A stretch of 16,046 nt of DNA from a bacterium (GTDB lineage Bacteria; Babelota; Babeliae; Babelales; Chromulinivoraceae): contig CANCGK010000010.1 in the NCBI GenBank assembly GCA_947377595.1, forward strand, positions 1 to 16,046, given 5' to 3'. A program made the translations under genes and the position numbers. Shown here in pieces: positions 6,808-13,231 of this stretch (its first letter is position 1; the number at the start of each line of letters is the position of its first letter). The notes beneath the pieces were generated by a model. The model saw nothing but the letters and a program-made list of their open reading frames with translations. It was not told the origin of the DNA and searched no databases.

Positions 6808-7278
6808 ATGAAAAAAGATGATATAAAGTTCTATGCAATCTTTGGAATTTGCTTGATGTTAATCGATCGATTAACAAAATATGTTGTCATGTATTATGTA
6901 CCGCATTATAAAATTAATGCTTTATGTAGCATTGATTTAGTGTTTAATCGTGGGATTTCATTTGGACTTTTTCATTCTGATGACGTCATGATATTTTCTG
7001 CTGTTAATATTTTGATTGGTGTTGTTATTGTCATGCTTTTAGTTCATACCTATTATCGTTTGCAAAGGCAAGAATCGATTATTGGAGAAGTATGTATTTT
7101 TGTAGGTGCTTTTTCGAATGTGATTGATCGATATGTGTATGGCGGAGTGATTGATTTTATTGCATGTTCGTATCAAGATTGGCATTTTGCCATTTTTAAT
7201 GGGGCTGATGCATTTATTTTTTGCGGTGTTATTTTTATGGTTCTTTTAGAATATGGTTTGACGTGGAAAAGAAAATAA
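6808..7278 (+). CDS. lspA: Lipoprotein signal peptidase (signal peptidase II)
   Basis: 156 residues with four predicted membrane spans. It cleaves the signal peptide of diacylglyceryl-modified prolipoproteins in the inner membrane. Conserved boxes are present: FNRGISFGLF at 47-56, GAFSNVIDR at 100-108, GGVIDF at 112-117 and FNGADAF at 130-136. The conserved aspartates D107, D116 and D134, which include the catalytic pair, are all present. The usual NVADS is NGADA here. The start is 17 bp after pheT, with only a weak purine-rich GAAAG upstream, so coupling to pheT translation is possible. A likely substrate is encoded nearby, the lipobox protein at 9729. Confidence 0.93.
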   Translation: MKKDDIKFYAIFGICLMLIDRLTKYVVMYYVPHYKINALCSIDLVFNRGISFGLFHSDDVMIFSAVNILIGVVIVMLLVHTYYRLQRQESIIGEVCIFVGAFSNVIDRYVYGGVIDFIACSYQDWHFAIFNGADAFIFCGVIFMVLLEYGLTWKRK

Positions 7279-7700
7279 TATCGATTGCAACGCTTGGTCC
7301 TATTGGTTATTTAGCAGCACCAGGTACCATGGGAACTTTAGTTACGATACCTTTAGCTTTGCTTTTAAATTTTTATTCTTTGTCTGTGCAATGCCTCATA
7401 ATTGCTATCATTGCTATGGCTAGTTTTTTTATAGTCAAACAAGCATTGCATCATTTTACACAATCAGACCCTTGCCAAATTATTATTGATGAACTGCTGG
7501 GATGTTTCATTACATTCCTAGCAGTTCCTTTTTTGTTGCATGTTTGGATTATTGGCTTTGTGTTGTTTCGGTTCTTTGATATTGTCAAACCTTGTGGTAT
7601 ACAACGGATCGAAAAATTACCTGGAGCGTGGGGTGTTTTGCTTGACGATGTGATCGCTGGTTTATGTGCGCATCTTATTCTACGATTGTTTGTCATATGA
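7263..7700 (+). CDS. pgpA: Phosphatidylglycerophosphatase A
   Basis: About 145 residues from the GTG at 7263. It removes the phosphate from phosphatidylglycerophosphate in phosphatidylglycerol synthesis at the inner membrane. Family marks in order are the APGTMGTL N-terminal loop, IIIDELLG, FRFFDIVKP and GAWGVLLDDVIAG; the last ends in the conserved paired aspartates. An ATG at 7221 is also in frame. It would add 14 residues lying wholly inside lspA and unlike the family N-terminus, so I prefer the GTG, which overlaps lspA by 16 bp. The stop overlaps the comF start (ATGA). Phosphatidylglycerol is the lipid donor for prolipoproteins, so pairing with lspA is sensible. Confidence 0.9.
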   Translation: MEKKIISIATLGPIGYLAAPGTMGTLVTIPLALLLNFYSLSVQCLIIAIIAMASFFIVKQALHHFTQSDPCQIIIDELLGCFITFLAVPFLLHVWIIGFVLFRFFDIVKPCGIQRIEKLPGAWGVLLDDVIAGLCAHLILRLFVI

Positions 7701-8368
7701 TTCAAAAATTTTTGACACAAATCTATGAATATGTGACCTATTTTATATCTCCACCATCATGTTTGTATTGTCATGCAGATCTGAGCGTTCGTACTGCTTT
7801 TTGTCATAGTTGTATGATACAAATTTTGCCTATAGTTCCTTTTGATTTTTATATAGGTAAACATACGGTCATGAAAGTTTTTGCAGTCAGTAGTTATAAA
7901 GACCCATTGCGATCGTTAATTTTAGCAAAGCATCATAGCAATGAAACGGCTATTCATTTTTTGGCGCATTTTATGGCGACAAGTCCTGTTGTCCAGCAGT
8001 TAGATTTTGATGTCATTACTTTTATTCCTTTACATTGGACTCGGTATGCATCGCGTGGTTTTAATCAAGCCCAAATGATTGCACAAGCTCTTGCTTACAC
8101 CTCTGGCAGACCAGTGATTCCTTTTATCAAGCGCTGTAAAAAAACGCAATTTCAGGCGCGATTAACGTTGCAACAGCGAGAGCATAATGTGCAGAATGCT
8201 TTTGCGCTTGATGCACAATATAGTCATCAAATTGTTGGTAAAAAAATATTAATCGTTGATGATCTTTTTACCACAGGTTCGACAATGAAGGCTGTTTGTT
8301 CTCTTTTATTACCATGCCAACCACAAAAAATAGAAATTTTTGTTGGGTGTCGCGTCATTAATTCTTAA
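7697..8368 (+). CDS. comF: ComF-family phosphoribosyltransferase-like protein
   Basis: 223 residues from the ATG at 7697, which overlaps the pgpA stop as ATGA. An N-terminal zinc-finger-like CLYC...CHSC pair (two CxxC) is followed by the ComF signature RYASRGFNQAQMIAQALA. The PRPP-binding loop ILIVDDLFTTGST lies near the C-terminus. ComF proteins are cytosolic and needed for natural transformation in several bacteria, probably acting on single-stranded DNA after import; the enzymatic substrate is not settled. An upstream in-frame ATG at 7664 would add 11 residues within pgpA and is less likely. It is probably the last gene of the pheT operon. Confidence 0.92.
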   Translation: MIQKFLTQIYEYVTYFISPPSCLYCHADLSVRTAFCHSCMIQILPIVPFDFYIGKHTVMKVFAVSSYKDPLRSLILAKHHSNETAIHFLAHFMATSPVVQQLDFDVITFIPLHWTRYASRGFNQAQMIAQALAYTSGRPVIPFIKRCKKTQFQARLTLQQREHNVQNAFALDAQYSHQIVGKKILIVDDLFTTGSTMKAVCSLLLPCQPQKIEIFVGCRVINS

Positions 8369-8379
8369 TTTTTTAAGAA
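8362..8379 (+). terminator. Weak hairpin at the comF stop
   Basis: TTCTTAA pairs with TTAAGAA around a TTTT loop and overlaps the comF stop codon. The downstream T content is broken (CTCTTTTATTTT), so termination would be weak or partial. Confidence 0.35.
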
Positions 8380-8457
8380 AACTCTTTTATTTTATATCAA
8401 TATTTTTTAATGTTTGTTCTTACTATCTAAATCTTTTGATGTCAAAGGGAGGTCGTT

Positions 8458-8949
8458 ATGCACAACTTTAAACTTTTTTTAGCAATGATGTTTGCTGTAA
8501 CTATCATGCAATTACATGCAGCTAGTGAAACGTTTACGAGTAAAGTTGTATCGACTACGATAACCCGATCAAGAACAACTTCAAAAGAACTTATGGATCG
8601 ATTAAGTGCACAAGCTGCAGCAAAAGCATTATTGCCTCATATTCAATTAGCTGGTCAGATATCAAATTTTGTACGAAGTCCAGAAGTTGTTGGAGTCCGA
8701 AATGCTAAAAGTTTGAATGGCACGTCAAAGTTAGCCATCGCAGGCTTGATAAAAAATTTAAATCATGCTCGTACGTCTTGTGAAGCATTAGAAAAGCCAT
8801 TAGATTTTTATATACATGTGCATCAAGTGCAAGAAACTATGAATAATTATAAAATTCATAGTTCTTGTATTCCTGTTGTTATTAATTCTCATACTTTTAA
8901 GACATTAGAAGAAAAATGCCAAGAATTTATTTCTGGATTTGATCGATAA
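8458..8949 (+). CDS. Small exported protein of unknown function
   Basis: 163 residues. A clear signal peptide (MHNFKLFLAMMFAVTIMQLH, then AA) is likely cut after residue 21 or 22. The mature part has a Thr/Ser-rich start, a mostly helical-looking middle, and three cysteines (C108, C137, C154) in the C-terminal third. The odd cysteine number leaves open a disulfide to a partner. The ribosome binding site AGGGAGG lies five bases before the ATG and is one of the strongest in the window, which suggests high expression. I recognise no domain. It begins 89 bp after comF and precedes other exported proteins in the same direction. Confidence 0.75.
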   Translation: MHNFKLFLAMMFAVTIMQLHAASETFTSKVVSTTITRSRTTSKELMDRLSAQAAAKALLPHIQLAGQISNFVRSPEVVGVRNAKSLNGTSKLAIAGLIKNLNHARTSCEALEKPLDFYIHVHQVQETMNNYKIHSSCIPVVINSHTFKTLEEKCQEFISGFDR

Positions 8950-8961
8950 AAATCTTGTAAG

Positions 8962-9009
8962 CCCCGATCCTTTTTGAGTATAGTTAAAAGAAAAGGAAAG
9001 GGGTTTTTT
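8962..9009 (+). promoter_or_regulatory. Terminator-like hairpin that buries the next gene's ribosome binding site
   Basis: CCCC (8962-8965) pairs with GGGG (9000-9003), and CCTTTT (8969-8974) with AAAAGG (8991-8996), across a symmetric 3x3 internal loop. Six T (9004-9009) follow and are directly adjoined by the ATG at 9010. The right arm AAAAGGAAAGGGG contains the Shine-Dalgarno sequence of that gene. The element could end transcription from 8458, block translation of 9010, or switch between the two. Confidence 0.55.
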
Positions 9010-9606
9010 ATGCAAAAAATTTTACGTTTATTTTTTGTTATTATGTTGGTATCTGTGTTGGATATAGTTGGATATATGCCAAATCAAGTTCAAGCTGTTT
9101 TGCAAGCTTTGCAAGATGCGCAAACAAAAATTAATTGTGCAGGATGTGATTTGCGAGGCGTTATCGCTTTTGCAGGAAAAGATTTGCATGGAGCTTTTAT
9201 GCCAAATGTTGCTATGCAGCCATGTTTGCCAACCGATGCAAATAAAAATAGTAGTATGATTTGTAATCCAAAGCAGTTGGCAGATTTTAAAAAAACTAAT
9301 TTAGCGGGAGCTATTTTATCATCATCATGTCTTGATGGTGTCAGCTTTGATCAAGCAGATTTAACAGGCGCTGATGTGAGTAATTCATCTGTGCAGTATG
9401 CAAGTTTAAACGGTGCTATTGTGAAAGATATGATAACTGATCATGCAACATTCTGTCATGCAATCATGCCTGATGGTACAGAATGCAAAGATAGCTGGAC
9501 TGGGCAAGGAATAACGATTGCTTGTAATTGTGTTAAGCAGAATATTGGACAGCAGGTGACATCATCCTTGGCAGATAGCAATGAAGTAAAAAAAACAGGT
9601 TCATGA
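9010..9606 (+). CDS. Exported cysteine-rich pentapeptide-repeat protein
   Basis: 198 residues from the ATG at 9010. A TTG at 8974 is in frame but would place 12 charged residues before the signal peptide. The signal peptide runs about 1-29 and ends QVQA. Pentapeptide-like A(D/N)LxG blocks follow: CDLRG (46-50), KDLHG (57-61), TNLAG (96-100), SCLDG (106-110), ADLTG (116-120) and ASLNG (131-135), enough for a short, interrupted beta-helix. Nine cysteines are present (43, 46, 72, 85, 107, 149, 159, 172, 174), many for an exported protein of this size, which suggests disulfides. Cytosolic pentapeptide proteins can mimic DNA; for an exported one the role is unknown. The Shine-Dalgarno sequence lies inside the hairpin at 8962-9003. 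Confidence 0.75.
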   Translation: MQKILRLFFVIMLVSVLDIVGYMPNQVQAVLQALQDAQTKINCAGCDLRGVIAFAGKDLHGAFMPNVAMQPCLPTDANKNSSMICNPKQLADFKKTNLAGAILSSSCLDGVSFDQADLTGADVSNSSVQYASLNGAIVKDMITDHATFCHAIMPDGTECKDSWTGQGITIACNCVKQNIGQQVTSSLADSNEVKKTGS

Positions 9607-9674
9607 AGTTTTGCTGATAAAATTGCATGCTAATCTTGCGATTAATAAAAGATTTTTGCAAGGAGTAGAAAATT

Positions 9675-9707
9675 ATGCTAACCTTTGCCCAACAAAGTTT
9701 ATCATAA
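9675..9707 (+). CDS. Possible 10-residue leader peptide
   Basis: ATG at 9675 opens MLTFAQQSLS and stops at 9705-9707. An AAGGAG (9660-9665) lies nine bases upstream. It ends 21 bases before the lipoprotein start. It could be a real small frame or chance in the leader; nothing in the peptide suggests amino-acid attenuation. Confidence 0.2.
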   Translation: MLTFAQQSLS

Positions 9708-9728
9708 TTTTTTGTAAAGGATTTAAAA

Positions 9729-10766
9729 ATGATGAAACAAAAAACAGAAAAAACATCTGTCGTTTCTTTGGTTTTGGTTGGGTCACTTTTTTTATTGACC
9801 GGTTGTTTTGCAGATAAAGCAAAAAAAGCTCAAGAACAAGAAAATCTAGAACAATCAGTTGAGCCAAAAGGTGAATTATTATTATCAATTGATGGTAAAC
9901 CAGTATTGTATGCCGATGATTTTGAAGAACAAAAACAGATGTTGCAACAATCAAATCAACAATTAAATATGATTTTGCAAATGATGCCAGATGCTGCATA
10001 CAGCATGTTATTTAAAAGTATTCAAGCTGGACTTTTAATTAAAGAGTGGGCTTTGCGTGCAGGCGTTGATCAAAAAGCTGATTTTGCTAAACGACGTCGC
10101 ATCGCGCATGAGCAAATAGATCTTAATTTATACATGCAAGAATTTATGGAAGCTCATCCAATCGAAGTTAGTGATCATGAAGCTTTAAATTTCTACAAAG
10201 AAAAACGTGATCAAATCCAAGGTATGATAACAGCTCCAGCATCGGTAGATGTTGTGTATGTATCATGTAAAACAAAAGCTCAAGCAGAAGAATTTGCATC
10301 AAAATCACGTGATGGTTCTGAAAAACATATGAATATGGCTGCAAAAGAAACTGGTGCTAAGCTTGAAAAAATGACTATTTCTAGCGATAGTTCATGCAAT
10401 GATACATTAAAACAAACAGTGTTGATGGCAACTAAATTCCCTGCAAAAGAAGTGGTAAAAATCGATGACAATGTTTATTACGTTGTCGGTCTTTTGAAAA
10501 AAAATGAAGCTCAATATCACAGTTTTGATAATCCGCAAGTTAAAGAATTTATTAAAAAATCTTGCCAAGATGCAAAGCGTGAAGCTGAACTTGCAAAAGA
10601 AATCGAAAAATTAAGCAACAAATATAATGTTGTTGAAAATAAAGCTTATTTTGAAACAAAAGTGCAAAATCAAGCAAAAGCATTACAAAAAGCAGAAGAC
10701 TTGGTTATGCAAGCGCAACAAGCTGGCCAAGAGTTAGGTGTTGATTTGTTAGATGATAAGATTTAA
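9729..10766 (+). CDS. Lipoprotein, SurA/PrsA-like folding factor
   Basis: 345 residues. A basic start and hydrophobic core lead to the lipobox LLTG-C26, so the mature protein should be lipid-anchored and is a likely LspA substrate. Residues about 50-170 form a helical chaperone-like part (IDGKPVLYADDF, then QAGLLIKEWALRAGV and VSDHEALNFYKEKRDQI). This resembles the N-terminal region of SurA/PrsA proteins. Residues about 175-265 have a parvulin-like pattern (VDVVYVSCKTKAQAEEFA ... NVYYVVGLLKK) but lack a clear catalytic set. The C-terminus is a charged coiled-coil-like tail. AAAGGA lies seven bases before the first of two adjacent ATGs. It is followed two bases later by another SurA-like gene. 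Probable job: escort of outer-membrane or secreted proteins. The family call rests on pattern, not strong motifs. Confidence 0.7.
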   Translation: MMKQKTEKTSVVSLVLVGSLFLLTGCFADKAKKAQEQENLEQSVEPKGELLLSIDGKPVLYADDFEEQKQMLQQSNQQLNMILQMMPDAAYSMLFKSIQAGLLIKEWALRAGVDQKADFAKRRRIAHEQIDLNLYMQEFMEAHPIEVSDHEALNFYKEKRDQIQGMITAPASVDVVYVSCKTKAQAEEFASKSRDGSEKHMNMAAKETGAKLEKMTISSDSSCNDTLKQTVLMATKFPAKEVVKIDDNVYYVVGLLKKNEAQYHSFDNPQVKEFIKKSCQDAKREAELAKEIEKLSNKYNVVENKAYFETKVQNQAKALQKAEDLVMQAQQAGQELGVDLLDDKI

Positions 10767-10768
10767 TT

Positions 10769-11641
10769 ATGTTGGATTGTAAAAAAATAATGTTACATCG
10801 TAATTTTTTATTTTTCATAACTCTGTCTGCTTGCATGCAGGCAGAGTTTATGCTTTTAGATCAAGGCGTTATGGTTATTAGTGGTCCTGTTGCCAATGCG
10901 ATGATTACGCATAGTGATGTGTTTGAAAAATTGAATTTGGATGGAACTGCTATCCCTTTAGAACGTCTTGTTAAGATGGAAATTATTCAGCAAGAAGTTA
11001 TTGATACAAAAATGCCATACGATGAAACTGCCGCAGAAAAATATTTAGCAAATATTCAAAAAAGTAATAATTTAAGTCTTGAAGATTTAGAAGAATTAGC
11101 AGGACAATGTCGTAGAACATTTCCTGAATTAAAACAATTGTTAACATTGCAGTATGTTTACGATTTTTTCTTGTATCATAAATTTAGAGCTCACTTAGTG
11201 CCATCTGATAAAGATGTGCAAGAGTATTGTGATCAAAATCCTGATATTCAGCCCGGGCATTGTATTATTCAAGTTGCGTTTGTAGATTTTAACGCTGCTA
11301 ATAAAATGCAAGTTGCTCAAGAAATCGAACATATTATTGAAGGATCAATTGAAGATAAACTTGCGTGGAGTGATCCTATACAAGTGAATTACGTGGATAT
11401 GGCAGATGATAAATTATTTATTAAAGATATGTCTGTTGGCCAAATTCATACGATAGAAGATGCAAAGGCTTTTGAGTTATATCGATTAGTAAGTAAGCAA
11501 GATGAACATGTTGTTCCTGTTGCAGATCGTAAAGCAATTGTTATTGATATTTTAAATCGTAAAATGTATGAAGATTTACTTGCAAAGTACGAAGAGCATA
11601 TGCTTGATAATGTTGCAATTATTAATTTGACGACAAAATAA
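10769..11641 (+). CDS. Periplasmic SurA-like chaperone
   Basis: 290 residues with a signal peptide ending ACMQA at about residue 25 and no lipobox. The start of the mature part (VANAMITHSDVFEKLNLDG, then ERLVKMEIIQQEVID) follows the SurA N-domain pattern of VVN..VIT.SDV and a helix of MEx(L/I)IxxQ type. AEKYLANIQKSNNLSLEDLEE then matches SurA's IANIAKQNNMTLDQM segment. The C-terminal half (about 165-260) may be a reduced parvulin fold without recognisable active-site residues. In Gram-negatives SurA carries outer-membrane barrels across the periplasm; a barrel protein lies at 14646. The gene begins two bases after the lipoprotein stop, with a poor ribosome site, so coupled translation is likely. 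Its stop adjoins the structured RNA. Confidence 0.75.
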   Translation: MLDCKKIMLHRNFLFFITLSACMQAEFMLLDQGVMVISGPVANAMITHSDVFEKLNLDGTAIPLERLVKMEIIQQEVIDTKMPYDETAAEKYLANIQKSNNLSLEDLEELAGQCRRTFPELKQLLTLQYVYDFFLYHKFRAHLVPSDKDVQEYCDQNPDIQPGHCIIQVAFVDFNAANKMQVAQEIEHIIEGSIEDKLAWSDPIQVNYVDMADDKLFIKDMSVGQIHTIEDAKAFELYRLVSKQDEHVVPVADRKAIVIDILNRKMYEDLLAKYEEHMLDNVAIINLTTK

Positions 11642-11643
11642 AC

Positions 11644-11810
11644 GGTAACTACTTAGCAATTGAAAATACGACCTACGTTAACGCTCTGGAAATATGGTTG
11701 CGGCGGCCATTAAACGCTTTTTATAAGTGCATTAAGCCCACCGGCCTCATAAGTTCCCGGAGTTTTGTAAAAAACGTAGGGCAAATATCAATAGAGGGAA
11801 GTAGTTACAA
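11644..11810 (+). ncRNA. Structured non-coding RNA, 6S-like architecture
   Basis: The sequence folds into one long rod. GTAACTACTT (11645-11654) pairs perfectly with AAGTAGTTAC (11799-11808). A large bubble follows (17 bases on the 5' side, 18 on the 3' side). CCTACGTT (11672-11679) then pairs with AACGTAGG (11773-11780), CTCTGG (11684-11689) with CCGGAG (11757-11762), and TATG (11693-11696) with CATA (11748-11751). A GC-rich apical part lies at 11703-11746. The region is less AT-rich than its neighbours and has no plausible frame. A closing stem, an open-promoter-like bubble and an interrupted apical rod of about 165 nt are the layout of 6S RNA, which binds sigma70 RNA polymerase. No primary-sequence 6S signature was recognised, so the identity is tentative. 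It starts right after the SurA-like stop and may be processed from that transcript or use a promoter within the gene's end. Confidence 0.55.
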
Positions 11811-11830
11811 TAAATGTATAAATTTTTTAC

Positions 11831-11863
11831 AGGTCGTTTGTATTGTGCAAACGACCTTTTTTT
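11831..11863 (+). terminator. Strong rho-independent terminator after the structured RNA
   Basis: AGGTCGTTTG (11831-11840) pairs perfectly with CAAACGACCT (11848-11857) around a 7-base loop, followed by a run of T to 11863. It overlaps the stop codon of the convergent sbcD gene. It may also act on the minus strand, where the run after the stem is less regular. Confidence 0.88.
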
Positions 11864-13109
11864 ATATAGATTCATGTTCATCAAGATCATTTTGTAACTG
11901 CAATGTTTTTTCAATAAGTTTATCAGATCTATTTTTGAGATTTTCTTTTGAATCAAAATAACTTTTTAGTAAAGTTTGTAAATCCATTTCGTTTGATAAA
12001 ACGCTGCGATATGATCGTACCGCAAGTTCTCGAATCGGAATAATTGCAACTAAATGCATGCTATGACTACAAGCTAATTGTATTTTTTTTATATCAACCT
12101 GATCAACTGCGCTTACGGGCAATTTGTAAGTAATTTTAACAATCGCATCTTTGATTTGATGTTGCTTAATTGCTTGTAAAATTTGTTGCGTTTGTGTTAA
12201 ATCTGATGCGTCAATTTCTTCTTCAAGTTCGACATCAATTTGAATAAATGGTCGTGTGTTGAGCGGAATAAAATCAAATGAACAGTGTTTATCATGAGTA
12301 ATGGAAACGACGCAAAACCCCTTTGTTTCTTTACGTTCACCAAAATCAACTCGATCGATAGATCCAGAATATACTATAGGAATACCGCCTTCATTAAGAT
12401 TTTGGAATCGATGAAGATGTCCTAATGCAACATAATCAAATGGTTCTATGGCAAGTTGTGATGGCAATAAGACGGGATCATTGCCATAAATTGCTTTGCG
12501 TTCTGAGCCAGAAAATAAACCGTTGCTGACAGTTAAGTGACCAGCTAAAATTGCAGGGATTTTCGGATCTAATTTTTGTGCAAATTTTGCAATAATGCGA
12601 CCAAGGGTTTCTGAAATTTGATCGGTAATATCAAGGGCTGTTTGGCCATAATAAGAATCATTTAAAGCGATATTATGACGATTAGGCCAAGGAATTCCTA
12701 CAATTTGTATTGGACCAGATTTTGTTTGTAATAATAAACTATCTGGTTTTGCAAAAAGATGAAATCCATCAATAGGTAAACAACCAAAAATATCAAGAGA
12801 ATTTGCTTTTCCAAAAGTTAATGGATTGTCATGATTGCCCACAACAATAACTACCGGAATTTTTGCTTGATACAACCGCATAAAACAGCGCATTAATAAT
12901 TTTTGTTGTGTAGGGCTTGGAGTTGCCGTTTTGTAAGCATCACCAGAAAACATAAAAAAATCGATATTGTTTTCAATTGCGTGGTCAATACAGCTATTTA
13001 ATGATTGTTCAAAATCTAATAAACGAGAATGTATTCCTGTTTTAGGATCGATTCTGCCATAATTTTCCATACCAAAATGGATGTCAGCCGTGTGAATAAA
13101 TCTAATCAT
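11862..13109 (-). CDS. sbcD: SbcD/Mre11-type DNA repair exonuclease subunit
   Basis: 415 residues, typical for SbcD. The metallophosphoesterase motifs are all present and in order: D9-I-H11, SGD57, GNHD (91-94), GH191 and GHLH (230-233). These hold two manganese ions for 3'-5' exonuclease and hairpin-opening endonuclease activity. The remainder (about 280-415) fits the SbcD capping and C-terminal region, ending in a charged helix that usually contacts the SbcC coiled coil. A GAGGAA about 11 bases before the ATG is the only ribosome site seen. sbcC is not adjacent on either side, although the two are commonly paired in an operon. The gene converges with the structured RNA and shares its terminator area. 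Confidence 0.9.
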   Translation of the reverse strand: MIRFIHTADIHFGMENYGRIDPKTGIHSRLLDFEQSLNSCIDHAIENNIDFFMFSGDAYKTATPSPTQQKLLMRCFMRLYQAKIPVVIVVGNHDNPLTFGKANSLDIFGCLPIDGFHLFAKPDSLLLQTKSGPIQIVGIPWPNRHNIALNDSYYGQTALDITDQISETLGRIIAKFAQKLDPKIPAILAGHLTVSNGLFSGSERKAIYGNDPVLLPSQLAIEPFDYVALGHLHRFQNLNEGGIPIVYSGSIDRVDFGERKETKGFCVVSITHDKHCSFDFIPLNTRPFIQIDVELEEEIDASDLTQTQQILQAIKQHQIKDAIVKITYKLPVSAVDQVDIKKIQLACSHSMHLVAIIPIRELAVRSYRSVLSNEMDLQTLLKSYFDSKENLKNRSDKLIEKTLQLQNDLDEHESI

Positions 13110-13165
13110 AGGGTTTTAATTTCCTCAAAGCCGTTTTCGTTGTTCTGTTCTCAGCTTAGCATATT

Positions 13166-13211
13166 AAAAAAAATATGCCGATACTTCTCTTTTGTGACAA
13201 GTATCGGCATA
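13166..13211 (-). terminator. Rho-independent terminator of the glmU-like gene
   Basis: A perfect 13-bp stem: TATGCCGATACTT (13174-13186) pairs with AAGTATCGGCATA (13199-13211) around a 12-base loop. On the minus strand the stem is followed by eight T (complement of 13166-13173). It begins 21 bases after the stop of the glmU-like gene. Confidence 0.88.
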
Positions 13212-13231
13212 AAATTACGATATAAAAACAG

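Noticed and set aside
7451..7720. 89-codon minus-strand frame across the pgpA/comF junction
   Set aside because: It is antisense to two well-supported genes, with no ribosome site or recognisable motif.
9673..9999. 108-codon minus-strand frame opposite the lipoprotein gene
   Set aside because: The plus strand holds a lipobox and a good ribosome site, while the minus frame is a low-complexity hydrophobic translation typical of AT-rich antisense DNA.
11644..11830. tmRNA, SRP RNA or RNase P RNA
   Set aside because: There is no tRNA-like end or tag frame, no GGAAGCAG-type SRP loop, and the length is too short with no conserved RNase P core; the bubble-in-rod fold fits 6S better.
11698..11961. 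87-codon plus-strand frame across the structured RNA and the sbcD end
   Set aside because: It crosses a perfect terminator and the 3' end of sbcD, and the strong RNA pairing explains the sequence better.
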